Both the position numbers and the translations under genes were made by a program. This document shows, piece after piece, positions 33,589 to 46,210 of a stretch of 64,000 nucleotides of DNA (the stretch's first letter is position 1; every line of letters starts with the position of its first letter). Below the pieces are notes generated by a model. That model saw only the letters and a program-made list of their open reading frames with translations. It had not been told where the DNA came from and ran no database searches. Source of the stretch: Chara braunii (taxonomy: Eukaryota > Streptophyta > Charophyceae > Charales > Characeae); assembly GCA_003427395.1 (NCBI GenBank), contig BFEA01000559.1, positions 692,269 to 756,268 on the forward strand, written 5' to 3'.

Positions 33589-36500
33589 ATTTTTTATAAC
33601 CTTTCTCCTTCTAGGCCAATTTATCTATAACAGACCAATTGTTCTTTGACAAATTTACATCAGGCAAAAGAAGAGTTGATAGTCTCTGAAAGACGGTAAA
33701 TGGAGTGTATCCAGTGAAACACTTCTTCTTTTTTTCAAGTCTCTCCTTCTGTCTCAGCACAATTTCCTCAACAAATTTCGAACATCTCCCACAAGTGACA
33801 TCATCTCTAAGAATATAAATTCTCGCATAGTATTTATCAAATTTAATGAAGCAAAATGTCATAATATAAAGTTGCTCTTGTTCTCATCCACTTTTGATCA
33901 TTTCATACTTAACAATTTTAAACGGGGACACTCTTTTTTTCCTAAAATATCCAGTGACTTTAAGAAACACTTAATCTTTTCCTTTTTCGGACCTGAACAT
34001 CTTTCAAATTCCGACCTACGTCGTCTGATTTCTTATGCAGAAATGTTTATTGGTATCTAATGATTCATTAATTTCTTTGACTTCAATATCATATTGATAA
34101 TCGACAACCACTTGTTTCCAACAAAACAGTTATCGACGATACGAGTAATGGTCATTTTTTCATAAGTTACTTACATTGTACTCCATTCCACCCTCTTCTT
34201 ATATTTGGTTAGTTCTTCCTTCTCTTTATAGATAGGTTGAATGACAATTTCCAATAACAATTTAAACTTCAATAACTTTGCAACCTCTCTTTTTTAGATA
34301 TGACAGATATTGTAGATATGTCCACCAAGAAATTAACCAGTACCACATAGACAACTTTATTTTCAAAATGATAAATCCAACAATGATCATAATGATAGAT
34401 AAATATATTTTTAATGTCAATTTTGAAAGTTCATTCAATGCATATTTGACAAGCATTCCTGATGAAGGAGTTCCTTTGTTCTTACCTTCTTTATTTATTT
34501 TTCAGTTCTCAAGGATATTCAGGTTTCATAAGCCATACCTTTGATCAGGTCTGAATTTTTCCATCAATTATTGTCAATCATTTTCTTAAGTCCGAAATAG
34601 TACCTCACACATAAAGAGATTAAACATATTTAGCAACAAATATTTTTAAGAGAACCAAGACTCGATTAGGACAGTAAGGTCAATCTTAGGATTAAGACAT
34701 TGTCAACAGTTCGTATGTCCTAATCAAAGCTCAAAGATTGGTGTTGACCCAGACTCGTTCCGTACACAAACAAATCATTACCTAGCAGCAACATCATTTT
34801 TGTTGCACTTTTTCTGATCAGGCCATTTCCGGTGACTAGAAAACCAACAGGCTGTCACGCAGGATTTTGCTGATTTTTGCAATATATAAATAATTTTCAA
34901 ATCCTTTAATGTTGTGTGTGTCCGGCTTTGAGAGGGACCCTTCAATTACGATCTACGCTGGTCTCCAGTCTTATAAATCTTTAATTATGATTTGAAACAG
35001 CAATGATCATATAAATAATAAAATTAAAATTAAATATGTCATGCACGTCTTAAATTTGTCAATCTAGGAATTTGATAACAATGACAAGATCAACAGAGAG
35101 CATTACATCAAATGATGTCAATGAAGTCAGATTAGGGCAAGCTAACTCAGACAAATATACTCTGAATGATGGAAAGTGATAGTTCTTAACAGTCTGAGGA
35201 AGTACAAATGAAAAGAGATGGCCAACACTCGTCAGGAGTCATAACTCATCCCTCCCAAATATTGGCCTCGGTCTCCCTTTTGACTGCGTAACTCGAACGT
35301 TTTGAGCCACATTTAGATACTTCCTGATACATGTCTAGTGATGTACAGCCACTTGAAGCCCATGAGTTCCTAAAAGGTTCATCCTAGGCCAAAGATTTGA
35401 GAGTCAAGCGTAGCGCAGAACTCCGTTCATAAGGAGGGACGATATAGTATGAAGATGATCCCACGTCGAAGGTGGGCAAACACATAAGGTTGTCACTGCC
35501 TCATAAGCAATCTCTGTATGTGAGATATACCTTTTGTCCAGGTCAACCATATCACCCCAATGAAAACCATTAATGAGGTAGATACGACCAAAGCTATGAA
35601 TCAATTTTGCACTCTAGAAGCATGCATGCTCTCTCCTTAACATATTGAGTTGTTGTACCCCAAACTAGGTTAAAATGCTCATGAGTCTCCTTCCCCTTCT
35701 TCACATAGATCCTCAGATCTTGGATACTTCTCGCTGCAAACTAAGTGAGAACCACGAAAATTGACATATCTCCTTGTTTGAAACTAATTGCACTGACATA
35801 TTGGGACTGAAAAACGTCCTTGGAAACTGTCATGTTAGGATTGGTTAAGACAGTCTACTGAACTGGAAATGAAGTGATAGTACTCATGTGCCGAGATGAA
35901 TACTAGAACGAATCCGAATAATGATGAAATCAGACAATGAATGATTTCACAAGTCAAATATTTATGATAAAAGAATTGACTCATTAATCGATCTGAGAGA
36001 TAACTGATAACGGTGGAATGGCAACAAATCCTAACTGAGGATCACTGATGATGTCTCAAACGATTGCAAGTTGTTAAGTATTTAGCCACTAACTGTGGAA
36101 AACTGAGAAAAGTTTCGGATTACTGAATTATACTCATTGAAGGGTTCACTAACAATACTCTTCAAAACAATGAGGTCGAGATTTCCTCTTGGTTTGCTCA
36201 ACAGTCTCCAGTGATGATTAAGTGTGGTGCAGCTTGTGATTATGATCATGGAAATAAAAAATATATTCAATGTACGTTTTCTTCTCAATTCTTCTGATAG
36301 TCTTCTCTCTCAAAATTAGTTTATGAACTTCATTTTCTAGGCAGTCTCCGTTTTCCATCCCTCATATTTATCTTTATTATTTATGCATCTCATCAGTAGG
36401 ATCTCTTATTCCCTCGTGATTTTGTTTCTATTTATAAGATTCAAGTTTTGACAAGATGTAGGGAAGGATGACAAGGGATAATTCATTGTCTTATAGTCTC

Positions 36501-39200
36501 GTGATGCAATAAAAAATGTTATTTAGAACTAGGCTAGTTTCTGTAATTTATAGATGTTGGACCATTTCACAATAATTTGCGGCTTAGCTTTCCAATTAAA
36601 GATCTGTTGTTGATTTTTAAGTACACAGCCATCATCTAACCTCTCAATAGCTATATGCGGTAAAGAACCTTGGTAGTTTACTGTTCACTGCAAAAGTTCT
36701 TAGTAAAATACTCACTGTTAACCAACAAATATTTGTTATCAACAATTAACTATTAGAAACCCGCCACTAATAGTCTGTTGTTGGAAATTCAACAAACTAT
36801 TACCCAACTAACCGTTAGCTCTGCTCTCTTACTATATGGGAGAATATATCCGCTCAATCAAGAGAAAGGAAGTTTTGCTCTCTTCTGAGTGTTAAGAGCG
36901 AGAACGTGAACGACACTTGATAAGGATTTTTCAGTTTTATATGTGAGTGGAGAATGGAAAATAATAAGTTGATGCAATAGGTTATCCGGGATATGTTGCA
37001 ATAATCACTTACAGACTGCACATGAAGTAGTCAACCCCATATCATATTCATAGACAAAGTAATCGTTGAAAGTAAACCCCAATTGTGCCCTACACAGGAA
37101 GCTACCGAACACGAACCTCATCCCTGTACAGCGCACAGAGTTACTGCGCCCGACTTCTAACTGTATACTTCACATGATTATAGTGAATGTGGTAACCGGT
37201 TATATACTGTGTAGAATATCACTGAGCATATGTCATAATTGTATACGGTACGGGTTCCGTTTTTGTACAACGCATAATGTTGGATAAATGTTGTCTTTGC
37301 TCTTTTACAACTCGCCATTGTCATTACGCACAACTCTCGTTCGCATAACACATTGAGCACCACTCGCATCATTTATGACTCCCCCTATGTACGAGAGAAT
37401 GAGATGTTATCATCAAAGTGACTCTCATTCTCTTGTATTTTGTTTTCTCATAACTTTGTGTGATTAATGAAAAAGAAACTCCTTTGTAGTTTTTCTACAT
37501 TCTCAGACGACTCGTGAGCTTTCACAAAAAAAGGAGGTTCAATCTTTATTGTTTTAATCTGAACCGATTACAAATAAGTTATTTTTCACAATACAATCAG
37601 TTTTTTACCCATTAATCGTAATGGGATTAAACCTTGTGAGTCACAGTTAAGCAGGGCTTATTTTTAGAACTAGCTCATTAAATCTCTCCGGATCTCATTG
37701 TTTTTCTTCCTATTACACGAGGTAGCATAGAAGTAAAGAAAACAAATTATGCGGTATGAGTAGACACAAATATTTAACTGCTCTTTATGATTGAGGTACA
37801 ATCATGAAGCGTAGTTAGAGCAAATCACATCAGACTTAATCAACCACTTTGCAATAGACCATAGATATTTCATGCTTATGCAGTGCTTATTTATGGATAA
37901 TTGACAACAGAAATAAAACTTTGTTTTTATTATCTCGGAAATTTGGTTAATTGCCCCGAAAATTAAAATTTAAGAACAATTTTATTTCAAACCCATTAGT
38001 GTTATAAACTCGGTACTTGCGAGTCTACAAGGGCACACGAAAATATAAATTTGATTGTGGTCCTGACAAGATAATGATCATTGGGAATCCAAAAAACCAA
38101 CCTCAATAATTGACTCTTTCTTATGCCGCACAATAATCAGTAATAGTTTGGAAAATCGCTTACTAACGGTTCACCTTTCAACCCGCAATTTTCACAGTCA
38201 CTTTGTACTGACTATACTCAAGTTTTTCATATCTTTGAAGTTTTTCATAACCCGCTCATCATTCACTATCAACCATTGTAGTCTGATACAATGGCAATGA
38301 TGAAATAACCACTAAACGGAAGGTGATGTCTAACAGTGAGTCTCACATAGAAAGTTCACAAAAATGATAGTCTCTTATTCGAATCCAAAGCTCGCGCCTC
38401 AGTCATTGTTTGTATGATCAAGTACGTTTGTCACAGTCCAAACAAAGTATCAAATACTTACTTCTGATCAAACCGGATTTTATTCTTTCCAATACTATGT
38501 TAGATGGACTAATGACAAGCCACGTCAACGAGCTCTGTCTTCAGCACAAATACCTAAATTTGACTTCCTTCCTCTTCCAACTGACATATCTTGCAAGTAA
38601 ATGATCCAAACCCGTGTACAGATGGGTTCACCACTTTGGCGATGAAGATTGTACGATAAGAGTCAAGGAGCAATTACCACTAGCGAACATAGGGTTCAAC
38701 TTACGAAAAATGTAAGCAGTGATTTGCACACACATGCCACTTTCAAGAGTCTCGATTGTAGGTCCCGGACTCAAAAGTTCACTCTTCTCAAGCTTCTCAC
38801 CCGACTTAAGCCCCGCCTGTAACGAATAGTTGTCACTCTAACCATAATGGGTCACGATCATGCCTCGGATTCTGAAAGCTCTAGCACCGTTGTCGGAGGC
38901 AGACGCCGCGTGTCAACGAAAGTTGACTTGGCATGGTCAGCCTTCACGCTATGACAGATCTGCGGCGATCAAAGTCTACAGTCGGCTAGAATGAACGTAT
39001 TGTTTGGCTTTCCCTTGGGTCGAGCAAACGGAAAAGAAGGCACGACGATCCAACCTCATGGAAGCTGAATCACGACCTTTGGGCTGAACCACCGCGTCCT
39101 CAAGGGCCGAATTAGTGGGGCTCGGTCCAAACGGCACTTAAAATTGACCAAGGGTTAGTAACAAAAATAGAGTTCACCACTTGGGATCAGACCGACGTGG
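33589..39200. other. AT-rich stretch, no gene recognised
   Basis: No frame exceeds about 90 residues and none has recognisable motifs. No tandem array or long repeat was noticed. About 37279-37499 begins TGTTGGAT and ends TTTTTCTACA, like a small solo LTR, but lacks a target duplication (CATAA against TTCTC). Confidence 0.45.
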
Positions 39201-39249
39201 CCATATGGCCTTGTGGAGATAAGCACGACCCAAAATGGTCGAGAGATTA

Positions 39250-39670
39250 GGCCCTTATAATAATTAAGAGGGTCTAGTTTATTTTTGGAACAAAACCGAC
39301 TCTTCGTATCCCAAGGTCAGATTTGTCCCAGTCCTACGTTATTTTTAGCATGGGTTTGGTCTATTTTTAGAACGGGAACGAACCTTCGTATTCCAAAGTT
39401 GGGCTAATCCCACTCCTGCACTATTTTAGCGCAGGCTCGCGCTTTTTTCAACGCAGGCCCGTGCTGTTTTTAACACTGGTTCGTGCTAATTATAACATGG
39501 GGACGGTTGTTCGTAGTCCACGAGAGGAATTGGTTCTAATTTTAGTACAGGCCTAGTCTATTTTTAGCATTGAGCCGACTGTTCGGATCTCACAAATTGG
39601 GTCTGTCCAAGCCCCGTTTTATAGTTAAAGTAACCCCGTGCTGATTTTAGAAGTTGGTTGGTACCAGCCC
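39250..39670. repeat. Degenerate short-unit repeats
   Basis: Words such as GTGCTRTTTTTAACAYGG and TCGTATCCCAA-GT recur with about 25-bp and longer spacing. This is an early, much decayed part of the minisatellite chain that follows. Confidence 0.4.
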
Positions 39671-40188
39671 GAAGCGTGGGACTGCACCACTTGGGCCCGA
39701 TCATCTCACCTCTCCACTATAACAAGAGAGGATATGTCACACATTGAAACAAGGTTGTTGTGTCACTCATTAGACACACGTGTTGGGACACGGACACGCT
39801 AGTGGAGCAACAAGGGGAAAGGAAGCAGGTAAAAGTTGGATTAAGGCAAGCAAAAGGGAGGTAAGGAAAGGGGGTGGGGCCGTCTACGCAGATGTTGTAA
39901 TCTAAGTTCCCACACGGGCTGCTGCTCTCCCGCTACCCTCTTCTCTGCCTGCTTTCCTTTCTCCCTTCACTCCCTTCGTCTCCTTTCTTTTGCTACCGTT
40001 TCTTTTTTTTTTTCCTCTCTCTAATCATTCATTTTTCCATCACTCTAGCGAAAGATTTTTTCGGTCTATTTAGACCTGCACGCGCCCGCACTCTATCTTG
40101 TGTCTGCCCATCTTACGCTTATCCGCACGCACCTGCATTTCGCTCAGCTCATACCCGTTTGTGCTCGCCCTTGTTTCGTTTTGCCTCT

Positions 40189-40483
40189 GGCAGTCATACG
40201 ATACTCCATTTCGATGCATTGAGACTGCTAGCTCGATACAGTTTTAGTCTGCTCTCTTGGCAAGTCGGTGCAGCTCGATACTCTTCTGATCGGTCACTTG
40301 GTAGGCTTGTGCATCTTGATATGGCTCTTATCTGCCACTCGTCAGGCATTAGTAGCTCGATACGATTATGATCTACCACTTGGTAGGATTGAGCAGTTCG
40401 ATACGGTTCTAATCTACCACTTGGTAGGCTTGAGCAACTCGATACGGTTCTGATGTACCACTTGGCAAGCGTGCACCGTCCAA
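40189..40483. repeat. 42-bp minisatellite, about six to seven copies
   Basis: The unit GCTCGATACGGTTCTGATC-ACCACTTGGTAGGCTTGAGCA repeats at 40231, 40273, 40315, 40357, 40399 and 40441, with a decayed copy before. Because 42 is a multiple of 3 it yields repeated peptides in open frames; these are artefacts. Confidence 0.85.
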
Positions 40484-40614
40484 CACGAATCTAAACCGTC
40501 TATTGGCAGGCTCCTAAAGCACAGTACAATGTTGATCCACCACTTGGTAGATTGGCTAAAGATCTGGATTGACAACGACTATTTCCTCATACTAATATAA
40601 TGTGTTTAGGTCTA

Positions 40615-41500
40615 TGTTGACACTCAGAATGGTAATGTCAAACTGTGTTCCCACTCAAATCGGTAAAGTTGGAATGTGTTCCCGTTTAGAACGGTAATAC
40701 TAGACTGTGTTCCCACTTAGCTTGGTAATGCTAGGCGGTGCTCCCACTCAGATTACTAATGTTGGTTCGTGCTCCCACTCAGATTGATAAAGTTGGGTTG
40801 TGTGTCTACTCAGATTGTTAACGTTGGGCAATGCGCCCACTTGGATTGGTGATGTCAGATCCTTGAGTCCACACACAGTGATAATACAGGATCATGCACT
40901 CTATTGGGTTGTTAGCGCTAATTTAGTGCACGCCCCGACTAGACATTGTTGTTTTAGTGCACGCCCAAGCTCCGCATTGCTGATTTAGTGTGCACCATAC
41001 TTAGCATTACTGATTTAATACACACCCAGGCTCGACATTGCCCTTTTAGTACACGCCCAAACTCGGAAGTTTTATTATACTACGCTCATTTAACTCAAAC
41101 TTGCTGATTTAGTGCACACCCAAGCCTGCATCTATTGTTGTGAGCGCCCACGCTCAGATTTATTTTTATCGAGCGCACCCATTGGTTTGATGTTTCTAGG
41201 GCACGTGCCCTGTTGGCATGATGTTTGTCGAGTGCGGCCCCATCCATTTTGATGACTCTAGAACGTGCGCCCAGCTAGTTTGATGATGTGGGGTTGTGGG
41301 CCTTGCAAGTTTGATGATTTAGGACTATATTCCATGCTAGTGGTTGATGCAAGCCCGTGCATTCCGCTGGTTTGAGGCAGCGGGACTACGCGTCTGACCG
41401 GATTGGTGGTTTAGGTCCGCGCGCCTGATTGTTTTGATTATTTGTGATTGCACGGCCTGCTAACCCTACGTCCTGAGGCAGCATTTTCAACGGTATGCTC
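40615..41500. repeat. 31-bp minisatellite with strongly diverged units
   Basis: Successive 31-bp units can be followed by shared anchors that drift along the array: TTCCCACT-GGTAA (40650-40870), TTTAGTGCACGCCC (40920-41120), then GCGCCC-TTTGATGAT (41180-41480). Ten consecutive exactly 31-bp spacings are countable between about 41180 and 41490. Confidence 0.75.
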
Positions 41501-42115
41501 TATTTTTTTAGGCTGGGCACCTTATTGGGATTAATGTTGAGTGCCTCTGCTAAACACCCCATTCCCGTTGATTTGATTCTTTGTTCATCAGTCTCTGCGC
41601 AGGCGGTACTTTTGTTATTTAGTCCGTGCATGGACGGTATTTGCGCATTCCAGCCCCTATGCATACGATATTTTGCGATTGGTCCCTCCGTAGGCGACAC
41701 TTTGCTGATCGGTCCTCTATTATGGCAGAACCGATGGTTTCAGTCCTCATATTCTGGACGCCCTTGCTACGGAGATGTTCTCATGGTATTGGTTTTTGCT
41801 GGTTATTGTTCAGTCGGGCCAATTCAGACGAACCCTTACATTGAGTCGTTGGTTGCTGTTTGGTCGGGTCCATTGAAGCAGGCTTCTACATTCAGTTGTT
41901 GGTTGTCGTTCGGTCGGGCCCACTCATGCGGGGCCATTGCGGGCCCCTACATTGAGTTGCTGGTTGTTGCTCAACCGAACCCATTCAAGCGGGCCCCTAC
42001 ATTGAGTTGTTGGTTGTTGTTCAACCAAGCTCATTCAGGTGGGCCCCTGCATTAAGTTTCTGGTTGTTGTTCAGCCACGCCCACGCATGCAGGCCCAAAC
42101 ATTTAGTTGATTGTC
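41500..42115. repeat. About 30-bp, then 50-bp minisatellite units
   Basis: From about 41600 units of 29-31 bp continue (GGTCCNTNCGTAGGCGATA-like). From about 41800 to 42115 the unit becomes 50 bp (ATTGAGTTGCTGGTTGTTG, then CGGGCCCCTAC). The open frame 41495-42055 is a by-product of the repeats. Confidence 0.7.
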
Positions 42116-42272
42116 ACTGATTTGGCTGGCCCGTTCATTGAGTTTGAAGTCATTCAAATCCTATAGAGGCGAGTTTATGAATCGAGTTGTTGTTGGCTTT
42201 CCCCTAACACTAGGACACTATTGATTGGTCGGTTACTCAAAGAGGTTCAACTTTTTGATATCATACTTACAG

Positions 42273-42849
42273 GCTAGCCAAGCTGGCTCGCCAACACGAG
42301 CCAACCCCAAAGTGTGCCAAAATTGTTGAGAGGTTTTGGTACCGACATGTTGGACAACAAGTTTTCACCATTAGGGTCAATGAGTCCCTCACCCCGAGGC
42401 ACACATTGGTGATTACCTACTTGGTAAAGGGGCCAGAAAAGGGAGGCGTGAAGGGCACGACTTATGGTCGGAACGCTGATTATATTTTCCGCAGGGAGAG
42501 TTACTAGAGGGAACATTGGCTACGCGTAGTGTTTCCCCGAGTTTCCTCTGTGCACAATGACACTCTCTTCGGTTTTGACGGATGCAATCCTAAGCACCTT
42601 AGGGAAGCACGCAGCAAGGGCAAAAGGTGTAAGGATGAGCCGATCAGGAGCAAGGTAGCCAGATTTGGGATTCCTCTAACCGTGTGTTTACAAAGATCAG
42701 AGACAAACGAGCAGAATCATGAGCCTTGTTGCGTGAGCAACGTTGACTTTGGGGATTACTTCGACTGGGACACTCTCAGGAATCGAGCTCATTTCGTTTT
42801 GAGTGGACTCTGGACGACTCATGACATTGGCTATTGGAATAACCCGTAG
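42273..42849 (+). CDS. Unrecognised reading frame with one in-frame TAG
   Basis: One frame runs from 42255 to the stop at 42847 with a single TAG (42505-42507). The residues look protein-like, for example AKIVERFWYRHVGQQVFTI, then FGFDGCNPKHL and VDFGDYFDWDTLRNRAHF. It starts just after TTACAG, a possible 3' splice site, so it might be an exon or a fragment of an element's coding region. It converges with the gag remnant to its right, only 35 bp away. I do not recognise the family. Chance openness cannot be excluded. Confidence 0.35.
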
Positions 42850-42884
42850 ATTGTCCCTCTAGACATCTTGATCAAGACCCGCCC

Positions 42885-44590
42885 TCACCGAAGTCCGAGT
42901 ATTAGACGAGTTTTGGGCCTTCCCCTAACTTTTTTGTTGGCCGACTTGATAGGGTCAGCAGCCTTTCCTTTGGCCGCTGAAGCGAGGTTTCCACCCTCAA
43001 GACATTCCTCGCTCCCTAGCTCTGTTTCCTCCACAAGGTCGAAAGTGTCATCAATTTCTACTTGACCCCCATCGGAGTTGTGACCATCATCAATCGATGC
43101 CCCTTCTTTTTCCATTCTTGTGGAATCGTCTTCTTACTACTGTCTGTAGCAACCTACTTCGCCCCTTCTAGCTTAGCCTCTAAGTCCAAGGCCTTCTTCC
43201 CGGAGGAGTCTAGGTTATGGTACTCAAGGTTGGCCTCACTAACCATCAAGTTTGTAATGTCTGTGGGAAGACACCGCAACAATATGGTCATTAGGAATTG
43301 TGGGTCGTATCACACTCCTAGGACAACGATCAACTTCTCTACGGCACTGGTGAGATCGCACACGATCTTGTACCTCATATCAAGTCGGGCCGACAAATCA
43401 GTGGCTTGTTGAGTCTGTTGAGGGTTGTGCCAACGCGCTTCAGCCAAGTTCATAAAGCTTTCTAATATTTCGGTCTTAGCCTAGTCATTCATTCGCCTGC
43501 TGTAGCCCCGGGATTCAACTAACCCCTCTAGCCACCTTGTTGTCGAACCCTCAAGGTACGAAGCACTTGTAATCACTTCTTCCTCACGTAGCATGTGTTT
43601 AGCCCTCACCCACACTGGAACTGTCCTCAACCATGTGTCGAGGGCCTCATCCTTCTTGTCCGAGTCTCCAGAGAAGGCATTAGGCAGTTTCAGTGGGGTC
43701 TCCGGGAACCATTGTTGTTGTGGTCTAACCAAACTTTATTTTTGTAGAAGTGGTTGGACCGACTGCTACCCTGCAGCTGCAGCAGCTGGACCCGAGGATG
43801 AAGAAGCATTGGCTTGTGTAACTGTTGTTGACATGCCACCTAGTGGGATGCCAAATTGAGGGACAAAGGTGTCAGGCATCGCCGATAATGAAGACGGCAA
43901 TGGAAAAGTTGTTGATGGCCTCATACTAAGCCCGCCTATTTTGGAAGGGACTGGCTTTCCCTTCCCGTGCATGGCGCTCGGTATCTGATCACGTGTAAAC
44001 TGGATACCATCCAGTTTGCTATCTATGTACGCATACATGCTCGGCATACCCACCTTGAGGAATTTACCCATGTTGTCAAGGACAGAGTTATCTAACCCTT
44101 GTAATGCAACTTCGTCTGCCTCTCTACTCTCCAGCCGCCTTGAGGAGTTTACCCGTATCGTCAAGGACTGAGTCATCTAACCTTTGTAATGCAACTTTGT
44201 CTGCCCAACTTTTCTATTTGTAATTTTAGTTTCTCTTGCGGTAGCATCTCTGAGATCCTTCTTTAGTCGCAAATGGATCAACTCTACTTGTTGGAGCTCT
44301 ATCTCCTCTCTCTTGGGCGGAGGTGGTTGGCTGTACTGCGAGCCCGCCATCTGACTGGAGGACGATCCTGCGCTCATCCCACTGGATGAGACGTAGGAGA
44401 CAGCGAAAGTCCCTGCTGCCTGCTGACCCTGATGGGTCGCTGCAGAAGTAGCCATGGCACCAGCACTAGTTGCTGCCTCTTCTAAAGCATGCTCTGCTAC
44501 TGCTGCTGCCAACGTGGCCCTATGCAGATGTTGGGACCTTGCTTCAGCCCGAATCCTTCTCTCATCCTTTGGTAGCAAAACCTGGAACAC
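42885..44590 (-). pseudogene. Decayed Ty3-type gag
   Basis: In order on the minus strand: an Ala/Gln-rich N-terminus and charged helix (44590-44177), a conserved stretch MGKFLKVGMPSMYAYIDSKL (about 44075-44015), then a classical gag core (43720-43495) with PETPLKLPNAFSGD, a VPVWVRAKHMLREEE helix and YLEGSTTRWLEGLVES. It continues RWHNPQQTQQATDL (about 43440-43400), a TGA (about 43310), then FLMTILLRCLPTDITNLMV, and an acidic tail. An 85-bp tandem duplication (44054-44138 and 44139-44206) explains one frame change. No protease, RT or integrase is attached. Confidence 0.7.
44054..44206. repeat. 85-bp tandem duplication inside gag
   Basis: CTTGAGGA-TTTACCC begins at 44054 and 44139 and both copies run to GTCTGCC. 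The period is not a multiple of 3, so it breaks the gag frame. Confidence 0.8.
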
Positions 44591-46008
44591 TATCAGAATG
44601 AGTTGTGTCCCCCAGGTGTCTGCCTCCTATCACAGTTGTCCCTTCCCCATGATCGTTACCACTCATCAGCTAGAACAGAACATTGACTGCACTACTGTCC
44701 TCGCATACGGTGCGAGTTAGTTTCCCCCCCAGAGTATCTTTAACGACGGTTCGGTATATGTTGATCCCCCATATGGCTAACTCACCCCACACCCCTCTAT
44801 GCGGTTGACAATGCAGCAAAACATGCATGCTCAACTCCCTTGCGTTGGGATGGTGACCGTGACCCGTGCTTCTCTAGGGCCCACTGACCTCTCCCACCAT
44901 ATGCGCCACCAGGAACAATGTTGGCTCTCGAGGTAGAGCACTCACGACTCCTGAACCAGAAGAGGACACTCAAGTAAAACTAATTTCCTCATGGTAAGAA
45001 GAGATTGAGATGGGAAGATAAGGTAAGGGAACAATGTACCTCAAGATAGCTGCCTCCAACCACAGATTTATCACCAATTGAGCGGACGTGCATTTTGATG
45101 ACCGGTCATAGCCTCGATACCCCAAGCAATGCAATGTTGTGCCACCACAGCCAAAATGTCATCTCAGTATGCTCTCATCATTCCACATACATCCGTTGTC
45201 GCCACAGCTCCCACGTTGTCGCCACAGCCTTCCAGTCTCACTCCCCTCTACCCGAGAGGGAATAATCAAGCCAGCGTCAAGGTATCCTCACTGCGGACAA
45301 GCTTCGACAACGCACCAAGTAACAAAAACACCAGCGTTCATAATGGCGACCTCGAACCAGCCCCAATACCAAATTGCAAGGAATATGACCTAGAGCGGTA
45401 GACAAAAATCCAAATTGCAAAATCACGTTGTAGGCCAGATAGTCAAGAACCAAACAGAAAGCACAATGCATGGAGATATCGGCCAAATAAGAGCAGTACA
45501 ATGAACTCAAATGTTGACTTAGACACTCTCTCTCCACATCAGGACGGTATCCAATGTTGCTCTTACAGATTGGCGCTCAACGCCCAACGTATACTACTCA
45601 ACCTATACTAGCTTATTCAACAGGAATTGCTTCGAAGGTGAAGACCAATGTTCGTGATGACGTCCCCAATGCAGACTGCCAGCATACACCAGGTATGTGT
45701 CTCTCCTCCCCTCATCACCCCATGTCTCCCACAGCATGCGCCTCCTTACCCAAAGACCACCACCACTGTCACCCTCAATGCACCCCAGCAGCCCGGCTAT
45801 GGCCGCCCTGCACCCGCTGCCCCTTCAGCGCCCTCTCACCTCTTAGCGCTCGTGCGCACGTCCCGCCTGCCTGCTAGGGCAGTAAGTCGCTACGCAATGC
45901 AGCTGTGTGGCCGCGATGCTTCTCCACGCCAGAATATCCCTGGGCAGGGGCGAGCACTTTCCTTTATGGAAAGGGCGCCCCGCTTCAGCCTCCGCTGGGC
46001 CTGCTGGG
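44591..46008. other. No gene recognised
   Basis: Moderately GC-rich sequence with short frames and no motifs. Position 45690 has CCAGGTATGTGTCTC followed by a pyrimidine-rich run, one of several donor-like sites noted separately. Confidence 0.35.
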
Positions 46009-46210
46009 CTGGGGCCCAGAAGCTTCACGTTGGGCCAAAGTGACTGCACCCAGGCCCACGCAGACAGTTGCCTGGGATCGCAACTTCGAGATGCGCCCAA
46101 CCACATGGACTGGGGCCAAGAAGCTTCGCATTGGGCCAAAGTGTCTGCGCCCAAGCCCATGCAAACAGTTGCCTGGGATCGCAACTTGAAGATGTGCCCA
46201 ACCACCCCAC
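46009..46210. repeat. 101-bp tandem duplication
   Basis: CTGGGGCC-AGAAGCTTC begins at 46009 and 46110, and both copies include CAGTTGCCTGGGATCGCAAC. Opposing frames over this block are repeat artefacts. Confidence 0.85.

Noticed and set aside
37279-37499. Small solo LTR (TGTTGGAT ... TTTTTCTACA)
   Set aside because: Flanking pentamers differ (CATAA against TTCTC) and no second copy or internal region is present.
40159-42055. Open frames over the 42-, 31- and 50-bp arrays as a repeat protein
   Set aside because: Openness follows from repetition of stop-free units; frames do not continue through period changes and no start or domain context supports a gene.
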